This document shows, in pieces, positions 1 through 12,978 of a DNA stretch of 64,000 nt. The notes beneath the pieces were generated by a model. The model saw only the letters and a program-made list of their open reading frames with translations. It was not told the DNA's origin and made no database searches. The number at the start of each line of letters is the position of its first letter. Positions within the stretch are counted from its first letter, which is position 1. The position numbers and the translations under genes are program-made. The DNA comes from Silene conica (lineage: Eukaryota > Streptophyta > Magnoliopsida > Caryophyllales > Caryophyllaceae): positions 13,478,649 to 13,542,648 of the forward strand of contig CM055312.2 in NCBI GenBank assembly GCA_029255685.2. The letters are read 5' to 3'.

Positions 1-3000
1 TCTCGTAAGAAGTGATGTCTAATTTCAATATGTTTAGTTCTCGAGTGCTGGGCTGGATTTTTAGATATAATTATAGCACTCGTATTATCAGATAAAATAG
101 GCACACATCCTACATCAACACCATAATCATGTAATTGCTGCTTTAACCATAAGAGTTGAGAACATACCAGTGCGGCTGCAATATATTCTGCTTCGGCAGT
201 TGAAAGAGCGACAAAATTTTGTTTCTTTGAGCCCCAAGATATTATACATGGGCCTACAAAAGTAGCAAGTCACGAAGTACTTTTTCTGTCTAATGAACAT
301 CCTGCATAATCCGCATCGGAATATCCTACTATGTTAAAGTTACAGTCCACACGATACCATAGATATAATTTTGATGTTTCGATTAGGTATCTTAGTATTA
401 TCTTAACCGCAGTCATATGCGATTCTTTTGGTGCAGATTGGAATCTTGCACAGACGCAGACACTAAACATTATATCTGGACGACTTACATTAAGATAAAG
501 AAGTGAGCCAATCATACCTCGGTAAGTTGTTTCATCGACAGACTTACCTTCTTCGTATTTGGTCAGTCTCTTATATGTGACCATTGGAGTAGGCATTGGA
601 TGAGAGGATTCCATGCCGAATTTCTTAAGTAATTCTTTGACGTATTTTTGTTGATGAACTTTGATTCCTTCTTCAGTTTGTTGAATTTGAAGGCCAAGGA
701 AGAACTTCAGTTCTCCCATCATACTCATCTCGAATTCAGAAGTCATCAACTCAGAGAAGTACTTGCACAACTTTTTGTTTGTTGAGTCAACGTAGATCTG
801 AACGACTAGTAGATCTGAGTTCTCGCTCTTAAGAAATAAGGTTTTGTCCACATATCCTCTTTTGAATCCACTCTCCAATAGAAACTTTGATAGTCTGTCG
901 TACCATGCTCTAGGTGCTTGTTTTAGGCCATAAAGTGCTTTGTCCAATTTGAATACATGATCCTTTAGTTTTCTGTCAAGAAATCCAGGAGGTTGTTCAA
1001 CAAATACTTCCTTTTGGAGATAGCCATTAAGGAAGGCAGTCTTAACATCCATCTGAAATAACTTCATTCCCTTATGTGCGGCAAAAGCAATGAATAGCCT
1101 TATTGCCTCAAGACGAGCAACTGGAGCGAAGGTTTCGTCATAATAGATCCCTTCTTGTTGGTTGTATCCTTGAACTACTAATCTGGCTTTGTTTCGCACA
1201 ATGACTCCAGTGTCATCTTGTTTGTTTCTGAATACCCATTTGGTTCCAATGACAGATTTGTCCTTAGGTCGAGAAACAAGATGCCAAACTTTAATTCTTT
1301 CAAACTGCTGGAGTTCTTCTTGCATGGCAACTATCCAGTCTGGTTCTGCGAGTGCTTTCTTTATATTTGAAGGTCCAATTGTGGAGAGGAAGGAGTAGAA
1401 TGAGCAAAATTTGTTTAAACTCCTTCGAGTTTGAACTTCATCTGTCAATCTTCCTATAACATTGTCCAAAGGATTAGAATCCTTATATCTCCAGTTCCTT
1501 AATTGATTATTTACGTTATCTCTACTTGAATCGGGATTTTGGCTTGTTCCCCCTAAATAATCCAAACCAGGGGTTATAGTAGGGTCGGGCATAACTCTGA
1601 CCTCTTCCCTTTGGTTTTGATTCAAAGTTATAGATTCATTAGCCATAAATCTGGGTTCCAAGTCAATGTTTCGAGAATGATCTACAGTATCATCAACTGT
1701 AGATTCAGTTCTCGTATCGTTCCCTCCCAGGTTAAGTTCATCATGAGTTCCTTGAATCTCGCCTTCTTCATTTTCTAAGTTAGGAGGATCTTCCCTTGAC
1801 AACCGAAAATCCGGTTCGTCTAGGTTTTCCTCTTCGTCCTGTAAAGGCTTATCAAAGGCATTATTTTCATCAAGATAACATGAATACTTTCTTCTATGCA
1901 TAAGGTACGTTTGTTAAAAACTTTGTAGGCTTTACTATGATCAAAATATCCTATAAAAATTGCTTCATCGCTTCTAGGGTCAAATTTGATTAATCTGTTT
2001 TTACCATTGTTATGAACAAAGCATTTACTCCCAAAACATCTTAGATGAGATATATTAGGTTTATGACCTCGTAGAAGTTCATAAGGTATCTTTTTAAGGA
2101 TAGGTCTAATCATTAGCACGATTATGAATATAGCAAGCTGTACTAATAGCCTCAGCCCAAAAGTTTCTAGGTAGGCCACTATAAAGAAGCATAGTTCTAG
2201 CTATGTCTTCTAGGGTTCTGTTCATACATTCTACGACTCATTTCTGTTGTGGGGTTCTAGGTGCCAAGAAGTTATGTCCAACACCGTTGGCCTTACAGAA
2301 CTCAATAAAGGCATGATTGTCAAACTCAGTTCCATGGTCAGTACGAATTGTTACTAGGCTAGATTTCAATTTGTTTTGGACAAGTTTCATGAGACTAACA
2401 AATTCATCAAAAGTTTCGTCTTTAGACTAAAGAAAGATAGGCCAAACAAATCTAGAGTAATCATCAACTAGAACGAAAACGTACCTGGAACCACCTCTAC
2501 TACTTACCTTTATAGGGCCACATAGATCCATGTGAACTAGTTCCAGAGCTTGGTTAGTACTTACTATTTTTTTCGGTTTGAAGGATGATCTGACGTGTTT
2601 GCATCATGCACATGTATCACACATCTTGTCTTGGTCAAACTTGATCTTTGGAAGACCTTCAACCAAATCCCATCTCTTCAGTTTGCTAAGAATAGGAGAA
2701 CTAATATGACAGAATCTCTTATGCCATAAGCATGGATCATCAAACATAACTTTCATGCAAGAGAGAGAGTTAGTAGGTACGGCATTTAAGTCAATCATGT
2801 AAACGTTTTTCTTTCCATGACCTTCAAGGATTACTTTGCTTGTACCTTCCATAATTATACGACATATATCTTCATGAAAAACAACTTTGTTTCCTTTGTC
2901 GCATAATTGAGATATACTTATTAGATTATGTTTGAGACCACTTACCAGGTATACATCACTTATAGCATGAGATGATGAAATACATATCTTACCGACTCCT

Positions 3001-5489
3001 ATGATCTTTCCCTTTTTATTGTCTCCGAAGGTAACTTTTCCTCCGTCAAAGGGTTTTAAGGATAGGAATAGGTTTACGTCGCCTGTCATATGTCTTGAGC
3101 ATCCACTGTCGAGATACCACAAATTGTTTTCCTTAGCGACGAACTGCACACATAAATTCAAAGACAAGATTTAGGTACCCAAGCATACTTGGGACCTTTG
3201 TAGTTAGTAATCACAAATACATCTTTCTTTTTAACCCAAACTTGTCTAATGTAATATCTTTTATGCTTGTAGTGGTTAGGTTTTGATTTTTTGTGTATGT
3301 CTTAGGTTGTACTTTTGGTGTTCATTTTTTGTGTGCTGAGGTTTGAGGAGTTTGTTTGGTTCTATTTTTCTTTTCTTCGCAGTCAAAGGTCATGTCATAG
3401 AACCATCTGTGGTCAATGTTTCTTTCCTCGATGTTGTCTTCATCACTATCAGTGATAGAGATAGTGTTGTTTGGTATACCTAAGGATTTGACGAATTTAA
3501 CTCCGGTTCTAAAGTCTTGTGCATGTTTTACACAGTTTTCCCGAAGATGTCCAGTATGACCACAATAAGTACATATCAAATACTCAGGTAAATCGACATA
3601 TTTTCTTCTCCTAAAGTCTCGGTCTGTGGGACTTTGTTTACACTTTGAGTGATCCCTTCTACAATAACATTCGTGTCCTAGTCCCATCTTCATGTTGTCG
3701 GATTGTTCAGTTAAGAAGTTTAGTACGTTAGTACTTCCTTCCCATTTGTTGTGAACTTTCCGTGCATGAAGAAACAACTCTTTTAGAGAATATATTTCCT
3801 TTTTACAGGTGTTGTGGTGGATGTTGCTAGATTCTCTTAGTTTTTGAATGTTTTGTTAAAGTCAGAAACAATATTAGCATGTTCCTTCTTGATGTTGGAT
3901 AAGTTGAATTCTAGATCCATGATTTTCTTTTCGAGGATTTCAACTTCTTCTAGCTGAGTCTCATCTTCAACAATTGTTGTAGATTTGGACTTTAGAAGCT
4001 CATTAGCCTTTCTCAATTCTGAAGTTATAGCTTCATTAGCTAAAACTTTGGATTAAAGCTCTTTAATGTTGAGTTTTAGTTTTGAGGTTATAGCTTCATT
4101 AGCTATAACTTTAAACTCAAGAACCTTTTTCTCAGACATTACTGTTTCCAATTTAACATTGGTTTCAATGTTGATTTTGGATTTCAGTTTCTTAGCTTTG
4201 GCTTTAAGAAGTTGATTTTCCTCAGCAATATCAAGGATTTGTTCTTTCAAATCATCTATCTCAAGACTTTGTTCATGGCATTGGTCTAGGGTTTTCTCAA
4301 AGTATTTAATTAACATAGCCGTAGACAGATTTTTGACTTGACTCTTAAGTTGTAAAACGTTTACCTCTTGGTCTTCATCATCAGAGTCGGATTCTCCAAG
4401 GAGACACATTTGTGATGCGTTGTCTTCATCATGGTCATTGGTGATTAGATCTAGACTAACGTTGCTTAAGCATAGATTTGTTACTTCATCATCTTCTAAG
4501 TCCTCGTCATCTTCAGATTCTAATTCTCCCCAACATGAAGTAAGCATTACCTTTTTTAATTCAGCTTTGGTCTTTTCCCTTTTGGATTTATCCTTGATTT
4601 TGTCCCAGCTTGGACAATCCTTGATCATGTGATCTTGTTGACCGCACTTAAAACATCCTCATTTAAAGAATGTTTGTTTCGAGTCAGTTTTCTTTTTGTC
4701 CACTGTCTTGTTATTAGGGTTTTTATATATTCTTTTAAAAACCGCTTTCTTGAATCGTCTTGTGAATAGAACCGTTTCATCTTCTAGTTCTTGTTCGCAT
4801 TCCTCGCTTGTGGAAGCTTGAAGTGGGACGCCTTTTCCTTTAAGGCCGTCATCATCATCTTTGTTTAACATGATCTCATGAGCCATTAGAGATCCTATGA
4901 GTTCTTGGTAAGTCATTTGTGATAGATCACGTGCTTCTTCAATGGCCGTGACTTTGGGTTGCCACTTCTTAGTGAGACTTCTAAGAATCTTTCGAATGAT
5001 ATCTTCAGAATCGATCTTTCTATCAAGGTTCCGTAGTTCATTAATAATGCAAGAAAATCGTGCAGACATGCTATCAATAGATTCATTCTTTTCCATAGTG
5101 AAAAGTTCATATCTTTGAATAAGCAAATCTATACGATGTTTCTTGACTACGGATGTTCCTTCGTAGGCAAGTTCAAGACTGTCCCATATTTCCTTAGCGG
5201 AATTACTAGATGAAAATCGGTCAAATTATGAAGTTATCATACCATTTTGTAAGAGACTCATAGCCTTTGAATTTTTCTTGGCTATCTTGTAGTTGGCTTC
5301 CACATAGTCACTTTCCATCTTTTCGTAGGTCGTTCCATTGGCGGCGGCGACCAAGATTTTCTTAGGTCCGGTTTGGATGATCTTCCAACATTCTCAATCA
5401 CATCCCTTGATGTAGTGGGTCATCATGTTCTTCCATAAACTATAGTTCTTACCATCGAAGATAGGACACTTGAGGTGTTTGGAATCCAT
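1..5489 (-). pseudogene. gag-pol pseudogene of copia element D
   Basis: The Gag start ATG is at 5489. Recognisable parts in coding order: Gag (UBN2-like) to about 4660; a CX2CX4HX4C knuckle near 4615-4660; a Lys/Glu-rich coiled coil 3840-4600; a second knuckle (CTYCGHTGHLRENC) at 3530-3600; protease WYLDSGCSRHM near 3115; the pre-integrase HKRFCH region near 2700; integrase 2200-2560 with HMDLCGP, RTDHGTEF and the downstream Glu; reverse transcriptase 600-1400; RNase H 1-270 with LSTAEAEYIAA. Stops or frameshifts separate most blocks. The RT active site reads YVDSTN where YVDD plus a few residues is expected, so an in-frame deletion of about five codons removed the second catalytic Asp. This copy cannot supply working enzymes. 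Confidence 0.88.
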
Positions 5490-5560
5490 TATAGATAGAG
5501 TATATAATATAGAATCAATACTAGGATCAATCTCAGGCGGTTAGGCGATCAAGAGCACGA

Positions 5561-5573
5561 GGCTCTGATACCA
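5561..5573 (-). other. Primer binding site of element D (initiator Met tRNA)
   Basis: On the minus strand this reads TGGTATCAGAGCC, complementary to the 3' end of plant initiator-Met tRNA and used by most plant copia elements. It lies two bases inside the LTR edge. Confidence 0.88.
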
Positions 5574-5575
5574 AT

Positions 5576-6598
5576 TGAAGAGTCTATTGATATGAATATA
5601 CTCAAGAAGGGGGGGAGTTGAATTGAGTATGCCTTCTTTTTCAAATCTTCTTCAATGTGTATGTTGGTATGTTGAATAACGAGTAAAACAATAATAAAAG
5701 AGACACAATATTTTTGAAGTGGTTCGGTTTCACAAATCAAAACCTACGTCCACTATTCTCGATTAATAAAGTTAGTACCTCTCTCCGGATTACAATTTTA
5801 TCAACCCAACTCGTACAACTTTGATGTTAGTTGTAACTCAATCTAGATACCGTAAAATACCTAGCTATATGTCAAGTGCCGTGAAATACTTGATTACAAC
5901 GAGTATCGTAAAATACTCAATCTATCTTACGTTAATAAGATAAGTTTTCAATGAGTTCTTTGTGTTCACAATTTTGAACGAGTAAGAACAACTTTTGATT
6001 ACTTGAGTGTTGAAACGGAATATGACAATTAAAACACGAATCTTGAAGAAAATAAAACGGCGGCGGTTTTTTCTTGATTTGCGTGCAAGTGTGATTTCGT
6101 GTATATTAATGTGTCACAAGTATTCTATTTATATAGAATTATATCTAGGTAGTTTAAACCCTAGATGACTTAGGAATATTACTTAAACTAGACTTCTAGT
6201 CTTTCGTTAATATTACCATAAATCTAATCTTAATTTATTTAGGAAAGATTTAATGAGATATTTAAATATTATAGATAGAATCCATTTCCTAATTAATATT
6301 TAGGAAAGATCTTATATAATAAATAAATAATAACCTTAATAAAATCAATTTCCTAAACCTTGTTAAAATATAATAAATTATATTTCCATAATATAATCTA
6401 GTTTGTTTTAGGATATCTAAATAAATACATAATATTTATTTAAACAATCCTACACAAATATGGAACGTGTGTTTATGGCACGGTTACCAAAACTGTTGTA
6501 CACGATTCCTTAGACTATTTTATTTGACAATTATGATTAAATAAAAAATCTGTAGTTTAATAGAAATAAAAATTTAACTCATAAGAAAATTATTCTTA
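5576..6598 (-). repeat. 5' LTR of copia element D (U3 end missing)
   Basis: Begins TGAAGAGTC next to the primer binding site and aligns base for base over most of its length with the reverse complement of the solo LTR at 9120-10602, with perhaps 15 percent differences by eye. The match stops near 6598, so about 450 bases of the outer end are missing, replaced directly by another LTR family. Confidence 0.85.
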
Positions 6599-7395
6599 TC
6601 GTTAGTTTGTCATTAGAATTGAGTATGTTTCAGTAAGTAATTCATATATATATGTTTCATAGAAGGAGAATTCGTTTAGGAACGTTGGTAGAATGGATTT
6701 GGTTTGCATCTTCTTGTTGATTGCTTGAGGTACGGTTTCTCTACTCAATTTCTGTGTAATTCGATTGTGACGATATGATTGTTGTTGTTATCTGATATCC
6801 CTATACTGTTATTGATACTTGTATTGGGAACATATGTGTGGGACCGTTGCGGGAAACGGCTCTCACTTCTACGATCGCTCTTCGTGGGACCCGCCACAGA
6901 GAGTATGTGCACATTAAGGATCTAGGTACCCCTTCTCGCGAGCAAGTGGGGGATTGATGTGGTGCTTGAGGCTGCCACCTGGTTTATTGTGAAAGTGATA
7001 TCAGTTCATTGTAATTATCAGATTGTGATTTGAGTTATTGTATTGTGACCGTCTTATTACAGCAGTTTCTGACACTTGTGGTTTGTGCATTGTGATGATC
7101 CATGTAATGGCGAGCAGATTCCCAGGTTCGTAGATGTTGTTGCTTGCCAGCTCGGGGAGGTAAAGACTCACGCAGTCATACAGTGTCATAATAGTTATCT
7201 AGCTTCCGCAGACATTTGGTTTTATGATTGTTTATTCAGACGATTGTAATGTATACATTAAGTCATTAATCATTACCTTAATAAAGGTTGCTTTCGGTTT
7301 GTTTATCTTGATATTATGCCTTAGGAAACTGAGATAGTAATGCTCTCATAGTCTGATGGTCCTTCCTAAAAGTCTTGGATTATGAGGGTGTTACA
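6599..7395 (+). repeat. Partial LTR, same family as the solo LTR at 48172-58729
   Basis: Matches the reverse complement of the LTR at 57864-58460 and 48172-48386, including the stretch GGGAACATATGTGTG and the end GATTATGAGGGTGTTACA. Its 5' part is missing at the junction with the element D LTR. The TGT...TTACA ends suggest an LTR retrotransposon, perhaps Ty3/gypsy, but no coding sequence of this family is in the window to prove it. Confidence 0.7.
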
Positions 7396-8164
7396 AGTAT
7401 AATATATTTGACATTTATCTTATTTCCTTTTTACTTAATTAAAGAAATTATCTCATTTATTTCGCATTGTTAACTACAAAATTTATAATATTTACTTGAA
7501 TAATAGTGTTACTCTTGTACCAAAAAATAGTAGTGTTGCTCTTAATTTGGTATAATATGTAATTAATCGCAAACATTCATTTTAGGTAAGAATTTGTATA
7601 GAGTTAAATACTTAACTACTTTCATTTATTAGATTCACACATTCGTTCCTAATTAAGTCAGAAGTATTTATTTTAAGTTTAAGCAGGGTCAAGTAATATG
7701 GACAAGATGAGAACATAATGCATAAAGAAAAGTAACACATTTGTCTTATATTCCCAGGTGAGACTATTTTTGACCCATTATAATGTTAAGACAAAGACAA
7801 ACTCAGTTTAGTTTTTTCTTCCGCTTTCCATTTTTCATTTTTAATAAAAACGTTGAATAAAGTTAATAACCTTAAATAGTACGTATATAAATATTAAAGA
7901 AATAATATTCTCAGTCGAATAGGAAAATTGTAAATAATCAATGATTTTCTAATTCATTTCTCATTTCAATTTTTAACAAAAACGTGGAATAAATTAAAGT
8001 TAACCTTAAATAATAAGTACACAAATCTTAAAAAATAATAATGTTTTAAATCTAATAGGAAAATTGTAAATAATCAACTATTTTTTAATTTTCTAATTTT
8101 AATAGAAAAATTGTAAGTAATTTAATCTTTTCTTATTTTCTTATTCTAATAGGAAAATTATATA
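7396..8164. repeat. AT-rich non-coding DNA with degenerate tandem repeats
   Basis: No gene seen. From about 7915 a motif near TAATAGGAAAATTGTAAATAAT recurs four times at irregular spacing (7917, 8055, 8099, 8149). The same repeat continues at 13433-13510 on the other side of the mariner-like element, which shows the two flanks were once contiguous. Confidence 0.6.
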
Positions 8165-8846
8165 CTCCCTCATATTCCAAGTAAATGTCGCATTTGGACA
8201 ATGACACAACATTTAAGGAAGTGATTTAAATAATATAAAGTATTGTTTGAGGGTAAGAAGATTGGAGAGAGTGTTGTCATTTAGATTGTTAATTAGCTTA
8301 TTAGAAGGCTAATTACTCCCTCCGTTTTTTCACCTCAATTTGTTTCCCTTCATATTGCTAAACACACTCACTCCGTAAATTTAAAATTAAAATACGGTAT
8401 CAATACATAGATGGTTCTGCATACAATTAAAATCACATGAAAAAAGTTATTACACATTCTAAATTTTTTGTTACATTACATAATAAAATTACATTATCGT
8501 GAATAAAAAATACATTAAACTACAAAAGAACATTGAATTACAGAGATTGAAGGACGCAAATTACACACTGAAGACGAGAACTGAAGGATGGACTTCAGAT
8601 TAAAACAAATTTGTCCTTCATCTAATCTGGATTGTCCCATTTGAGGGAATTCCAAAAGCTAAGTTAACTCAAAATGACATTTCAAATATTAAATACCCAT
8701 TTCACCAATAATGAAATTTGGCACCAAAACTCTAATATGGAGCCAAAATGCAAACAGGTACCATTATTTGCGCCAAAAGAGTGCAGAGTCCAAAAAAACA
8801 ACTTTCACATAAGCATTTTTCAATCAGAAAAATTCATACATATTCA

Positions 8847-11647
8847 ATGAAGAATCTTACCAACTCAGAAAGATCAAAAATAAATGAAATACTAGTTTAA
8901 TACAGCAGTAATAGAAAACTAATGTATGGAATTGTCAAAGATCTGACAGCAAGATATTCAGTTGACAGGAAAACCATAAATAGGTTATGGAAGGCAGCAC
9001 AGTCACAGAGAAATGCAGACATTCTAGTGAACGTAAACAGCAAAAAGAAGGGTAGTAGGAAATTGGCGAGGTTGGGTTGAATGAGGAGAAGCTCAAGTCA
9101 ATAGATCTACTAAAAAGGATGTTGAACCATATATTCAAATATATATATTAAGTATATATGTCTATGTTTTGATAATGAGAAGTCTAGTTATGTATATATT
9201 ATATACTCGTGCGTATAATCGTGTGCTAAGTGTACAGAATATTAGTAACAAGATCTAATCAGTCAAGTATAAAAGATTCAAGTATGATAGTCAATGAATT
9301 GGCTAAGTCGAAGATTGATAGAAGATCACAAGCGCGCCTAATGAACTAAAGTTATACTTATCAACTATAGCTTTAGTGCGAGATTGATTCAAGTTATAGC
9401 TCGTAGCTATAACTCTATATTATGAAGAAATGATCGATTTATTTGTGTTAGTTGAAACGTGTATCGTTTCTCATCGTAAAGAATTAATGTTTTAATTAGT
9501 ATTCTATTTATGGAATTATTAATCTTAATAAGTTAATATAAAATATCTTTTGTTTAAAAAGGAATAAATAATTTTCTTATGAGTTAATTATTTATTTCTA
9601 AGAAACTAAGGATTTTTATATAATCATAATTGTCAAGAAAATATAATCTAAATATGGTTTGAAAACGATTTTGGAAAACGTGTACTATGGCACGTTCCAT
9701 AAGTCGTTTGGGATTAATTTAAGTAAATATTATGTATTTATTTAATGTCCTAAACAAACTAGATTATATTGTGATAATATAAATTATTATCTTTGACATG
9801 GTTTAGGAAGTTGTTTTAATAAGGTTACTATTTGTTTATTATATAAAGATCTTTCCTAAATATAAATTAGGAAATTGATTCCTTATATAATACTTATAGT
9901 ATATTATTAAATCTTTCCTAAATATATTAAGATTAGATTTATGGTAGTATTACTAAAAGACTAGTGTTCTAGTTTAAGTAATATTCCTAAATCATCTAGG
10001 GTTTGAATTACCTAGATATATATTCTATAAATAGACTACCAATGATACATTAATCTACACGACATACACATACATATTCACGAAAACCAAGAAAGAGAAA
10101 CCGCCGATTATATTCTTCAAGGTTCGAGCTTTTCATTGTCATATCCGATTCAAGATTCAAGTGCTCAAGCATTGATCTTATTCATTCAAGATTGTGACAT
10201 CAAGAAACATCGAAGACTTTATCTTATTAACGTAAGATAGAACGAGTATTTAGCGGTACTCATTGTAAGGTAAATATTTAACGGTATTTGTCATAGCTAG
10301 ATATTTAACGGTATCTAGATAGAGTTGCGACTAACATCAAAGTTGCACGAGTAGGGTTGATAAAATTGTAATTCAGAGTTGGTACTAATTTTATTAATCG
10401 AGAATAGTTGACGTAGGTTTCAACTTGTGAAACTGAACCACTTCAAAAATATTGTGTCTCTCTTTATTATTTGTTCTACTCGACGATCATCATACAACCA
10501 TACATACATCGAAGAATCTTTCGAAGAAGAAGGCATACTCAATTCAACCCCCCCCCCCCCCCCCCCCCCCTTCTTGAGTATATTATATCAATAGACTCTT
10601 CAAAGGATAACATAACACTCACTTGCTGAAAACTTGGGGATGAGTCAATCAACAATTTCAAGATGGGTAATGTCAAGCAAATAAGATCACACAAATGCAC
10701 TCAAACCAGGTTTGACTTATAAAAACAAACTTGCTTGATTAATTTTCAGCCTACAACATTTACAATATCATGAATTAACTAAACAAGTGGTTTTCAAAGA
10801 TCAAAGCAATGTCATTCACATGGATGAGAAATGATTTTCTAAAGCAAAACCTTCTGCAAGGTTTTACTTGGGTAATGGTGAAACAAATCCTCATAGGTGT
10901 GTGCAGTCTAAAAAGTTTATAGAAAGAGTGATGTTCATGTGTGTTGTACGAAGACATAAGTATGGGTCAAATGGTCAACTAATTTTTTTATGGGAAGATA
11001 GGTATTTGGCCATTTGTCATCCAAGTACCAGCTCAGAGAAATTCAAAAAAACAGAGTAGCAGGAACTTTAGAAACAAAATGCATTGAGTCTATAAACAAA
11101 CAAGTCACAAAGGAGATGGTCATAAACTGTGTATTGCCTTCTATAAAGGCTAAATGGCCTTCTAATGAGAGCAAACATATAATTATTCAACAAGACAATG
11201 CTCGTCCACATTTTATTAATGATGATCCCGATTTCAGAAGAGTAGCAACTACAGATGGATAACAGATTGAATTGGCCTATCAAACACCCAGTTCATCAGA
11301 CTTGAATGTCTTGGATTTGGGGGGGGGGGGGGGGGGGGTTAGGTCGATTCAATCCCCCCAACAAAAAAAAGCAATCAAGTTGGATGAACTTATTCATAAC
11401 ACACTTATTGCATATGAAGAACAAGATGTTCTTAAACTCAGGTATGTGTGGATAACACTGCAAACATGTATGCTTGAAAAGTTGAAATAATAAAAAAAAA
11501 AAAGATGGTATAAATTACTCGCTTCCACATATGCACAAATCCAAACTAGCAGCAAACCCTGAATATCTCAATGCTAACATTGGCTTAGTGAAAGAATGCA
11601 TAAAATATGTTCAAAATATGGGTGATCCATGCAAGTATTATCAGTGA
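8847..11647 (+). pseudogene. Mariner-like transposase pseudogene, split by a solo LTR
   Basis: A plant MLE transposase can be followed across several stops and frame changes. Before the LTR there is an N-terminal helix-turn-helix (SVDRKTINRLWKAAQSQ, about 8960-9020). After it there is a second one (MSQSTISRWV, about 10640-10670), then the first catalytic Asp block HMDEK (10818), the second Asp block IIQQDNARPH (about 11180-11213), the third Asp block SSDLNVLDLG (about 11296-11322), and a C-terminus ending at the TGA 11645-11647. The third block is followed by 20 Gs where a Phe-rich stretch would be expected. The LTR at 9120-10602 separates the two helix-turn-helix motifs. Dead. Confidence 0.85.
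9120..10602 (+). repeat. Solo LTR of the element D family
   Basis: 1483 bases starting TGTTGAACC and ending ACTCTTCA, flanked by a perfect 5-bp duplication AAGGA (9115-9119 and 10603-10607). No primer site or internal region follows, so this is a solo LTR left by LTR-LTR recombination. It is inserted in the transposase coding sequence. Near its 3' end it has a run of 23 Cs (10548-10570) where the element D LTR has 7. Confidence 0.92.
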
Positions 11648-12495
11648 ATTAGTGAATTCACTCAGCAGGTTGACATAGAATGTAGAAAGTATAACAAGTG
11701 GCGGTGGCACCAGTAATGAACCAACAGGTGAAAGCGAACCTGTTGGCACCATTATTTGAGCAATTAGTGGTACTGGCAGTGGCACCAGTAATGACCAACA
11801 TGGGAAAATCCTTTTGTTGGTACCATTACTGATTGGTTCCAAAACATGTGTATAGGAGAATGAAGAGGTTAATAAAAACGTAATGAACTTCAAACATTTT
11901 GCAAAGTTAAAGCTTATGAAAGACTGGATATCTGACTAGTATCAACATTTGCGCAGATAAATAAGAAGCAAGGACAACAAACAATCAAGAAGGTCACACA
12001 GAAGCATTTTATAGTAACTGTATTAGCTTTTGATGTTGAACGTTGGCACTCTTTTGTTATATTCAGTTAGTGATAACACGGATATTAACTTCAGAAACGA
12101 GCATATGAGCTCAAGTAGCTTTAGTAAACAACACTCCTCAATGTTGTTGCACATAAACAGCCTCATCACTTTCATTGGTGGTGGCGTTGTTTATGAACAA
12201 CAACATTGAAAGCAATCCACTACCCTCAACAATATAGTATATATTATCGGGTAGATAACAGAGATGAACATGAATAAAACTAACCCAACAATTTATCATC
12301 ACTAGTCCATCATATGAACAACAACAATGAACGCAATTCACTATCTTAAAATATTGTATCATCGGGTACATAACAGACATAAAATGTAATCCAGCAGTAT
12401 ATCATCGCCAGTCCATCAAATTATTCACAAATTTGCAGACCAAAAATGAAACAGTAAAAAAAATAGAATGAAGGAGCAAGAGATCAACCTCTCCT
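11648..12495. other. Non-coding interior of the mariner-like element
   Basis: No gene recognised. It includes a degenerate tandem duplication of about 120 bases: 12191-12310 and 12311-12418 both start near TATGAACAACAACA and end AGTCCATCA. Confidence 0.5.
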
Positions 12496-12978
12496 TTAGG
12501 ATCCATCGTCGTTTGTAAGATCAAAACCAGTCCAGTACTTACAAAGCTCCCTGATAAACCACCTAGTAATAACCAAATTTGTTCTTATATCCACCAGATC
12601 TAATTTAATATCTGAATTAGTAGTCACATCAGTCTCACAAGCAATATCTACAATCGTATCCCTTGCCCTCTCCTCATTCTCATACTACAATAAAACCCAA
12701 TAGTGAGGCCAATAACAACACAAAGCTTCCATAAATGACTTTCTGTTCTCAAGAGATTGGCGCATGGCTAACCAAATTTTACCCTTCCTCTCAGATTCTT
12801 CTTCTTTTAAAACAACATCCACCCTTTTCCTCACCGTCTCCTCATCCAATACTGAACAACATACAACACTTTCAAAAGATCCATCATCAAATTCGTCATT
12901 ACCCAAACAAAAATCTTCACATTTCATCTCCATACCACGAAGATCAATATCAGAAGACGTAGTTTCAAAAGTTGCCAT
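12496..12978 (-). pseudogene. Antisense hypothetical ORF inside the mariner-like element
   Basis: An ATG at 12978 opens an acidic 97-codon frame (MATFETTSSDIDLRGMEMKC...), stopped by a TAG at 12685-12687. The same frame then stays open to a TAA at 12496-12498, so the whole would be about 160 residues with one internal stop. Upstream on this strand (12979-13200) the DNA is CT-rich and contains ACCAAAAACCCTAATTCC, which looks like a plant 5' leader. I do not recognise the protein family. It may be a host gene fragment captured by the transposon, a second gene of the transposon, or chance. Confidence 0.35.

Larger units (their letters stand above)
1..6598 (-). mobile_element. Ty1/copia element D, decayed, 3' end outside window
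   Basis: A copia-order element read on the minus strand. From its 5' side it shows a truncated 5' LTR (5576-6598), an initiator-Met primer binding site (5561-5573), gag, protease, integrase, reverse transcriptase and the start of RNase H, which runs off the left edge. The order protease-integrase-RT-RNase H is the copia order. A long gag with a coiled-coil stretch and two zinc knuckles resembles the SIRE/Maximus type, but that lineage call is an inference. A solo LTR of the same family lies at 9120-10602 in the opposite orientation. The element is dead through many stops, frameshifts and a lost catalytic residue. Confidence 0.9.

Noticed and set aside
8314..8350. CTCCCTCCG-type sequence that resembles the end of a Stowaway/mariner element
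   Set aside because: No matching inverted partner found nearby or at the right end. The pair 8165/13430 fits better.
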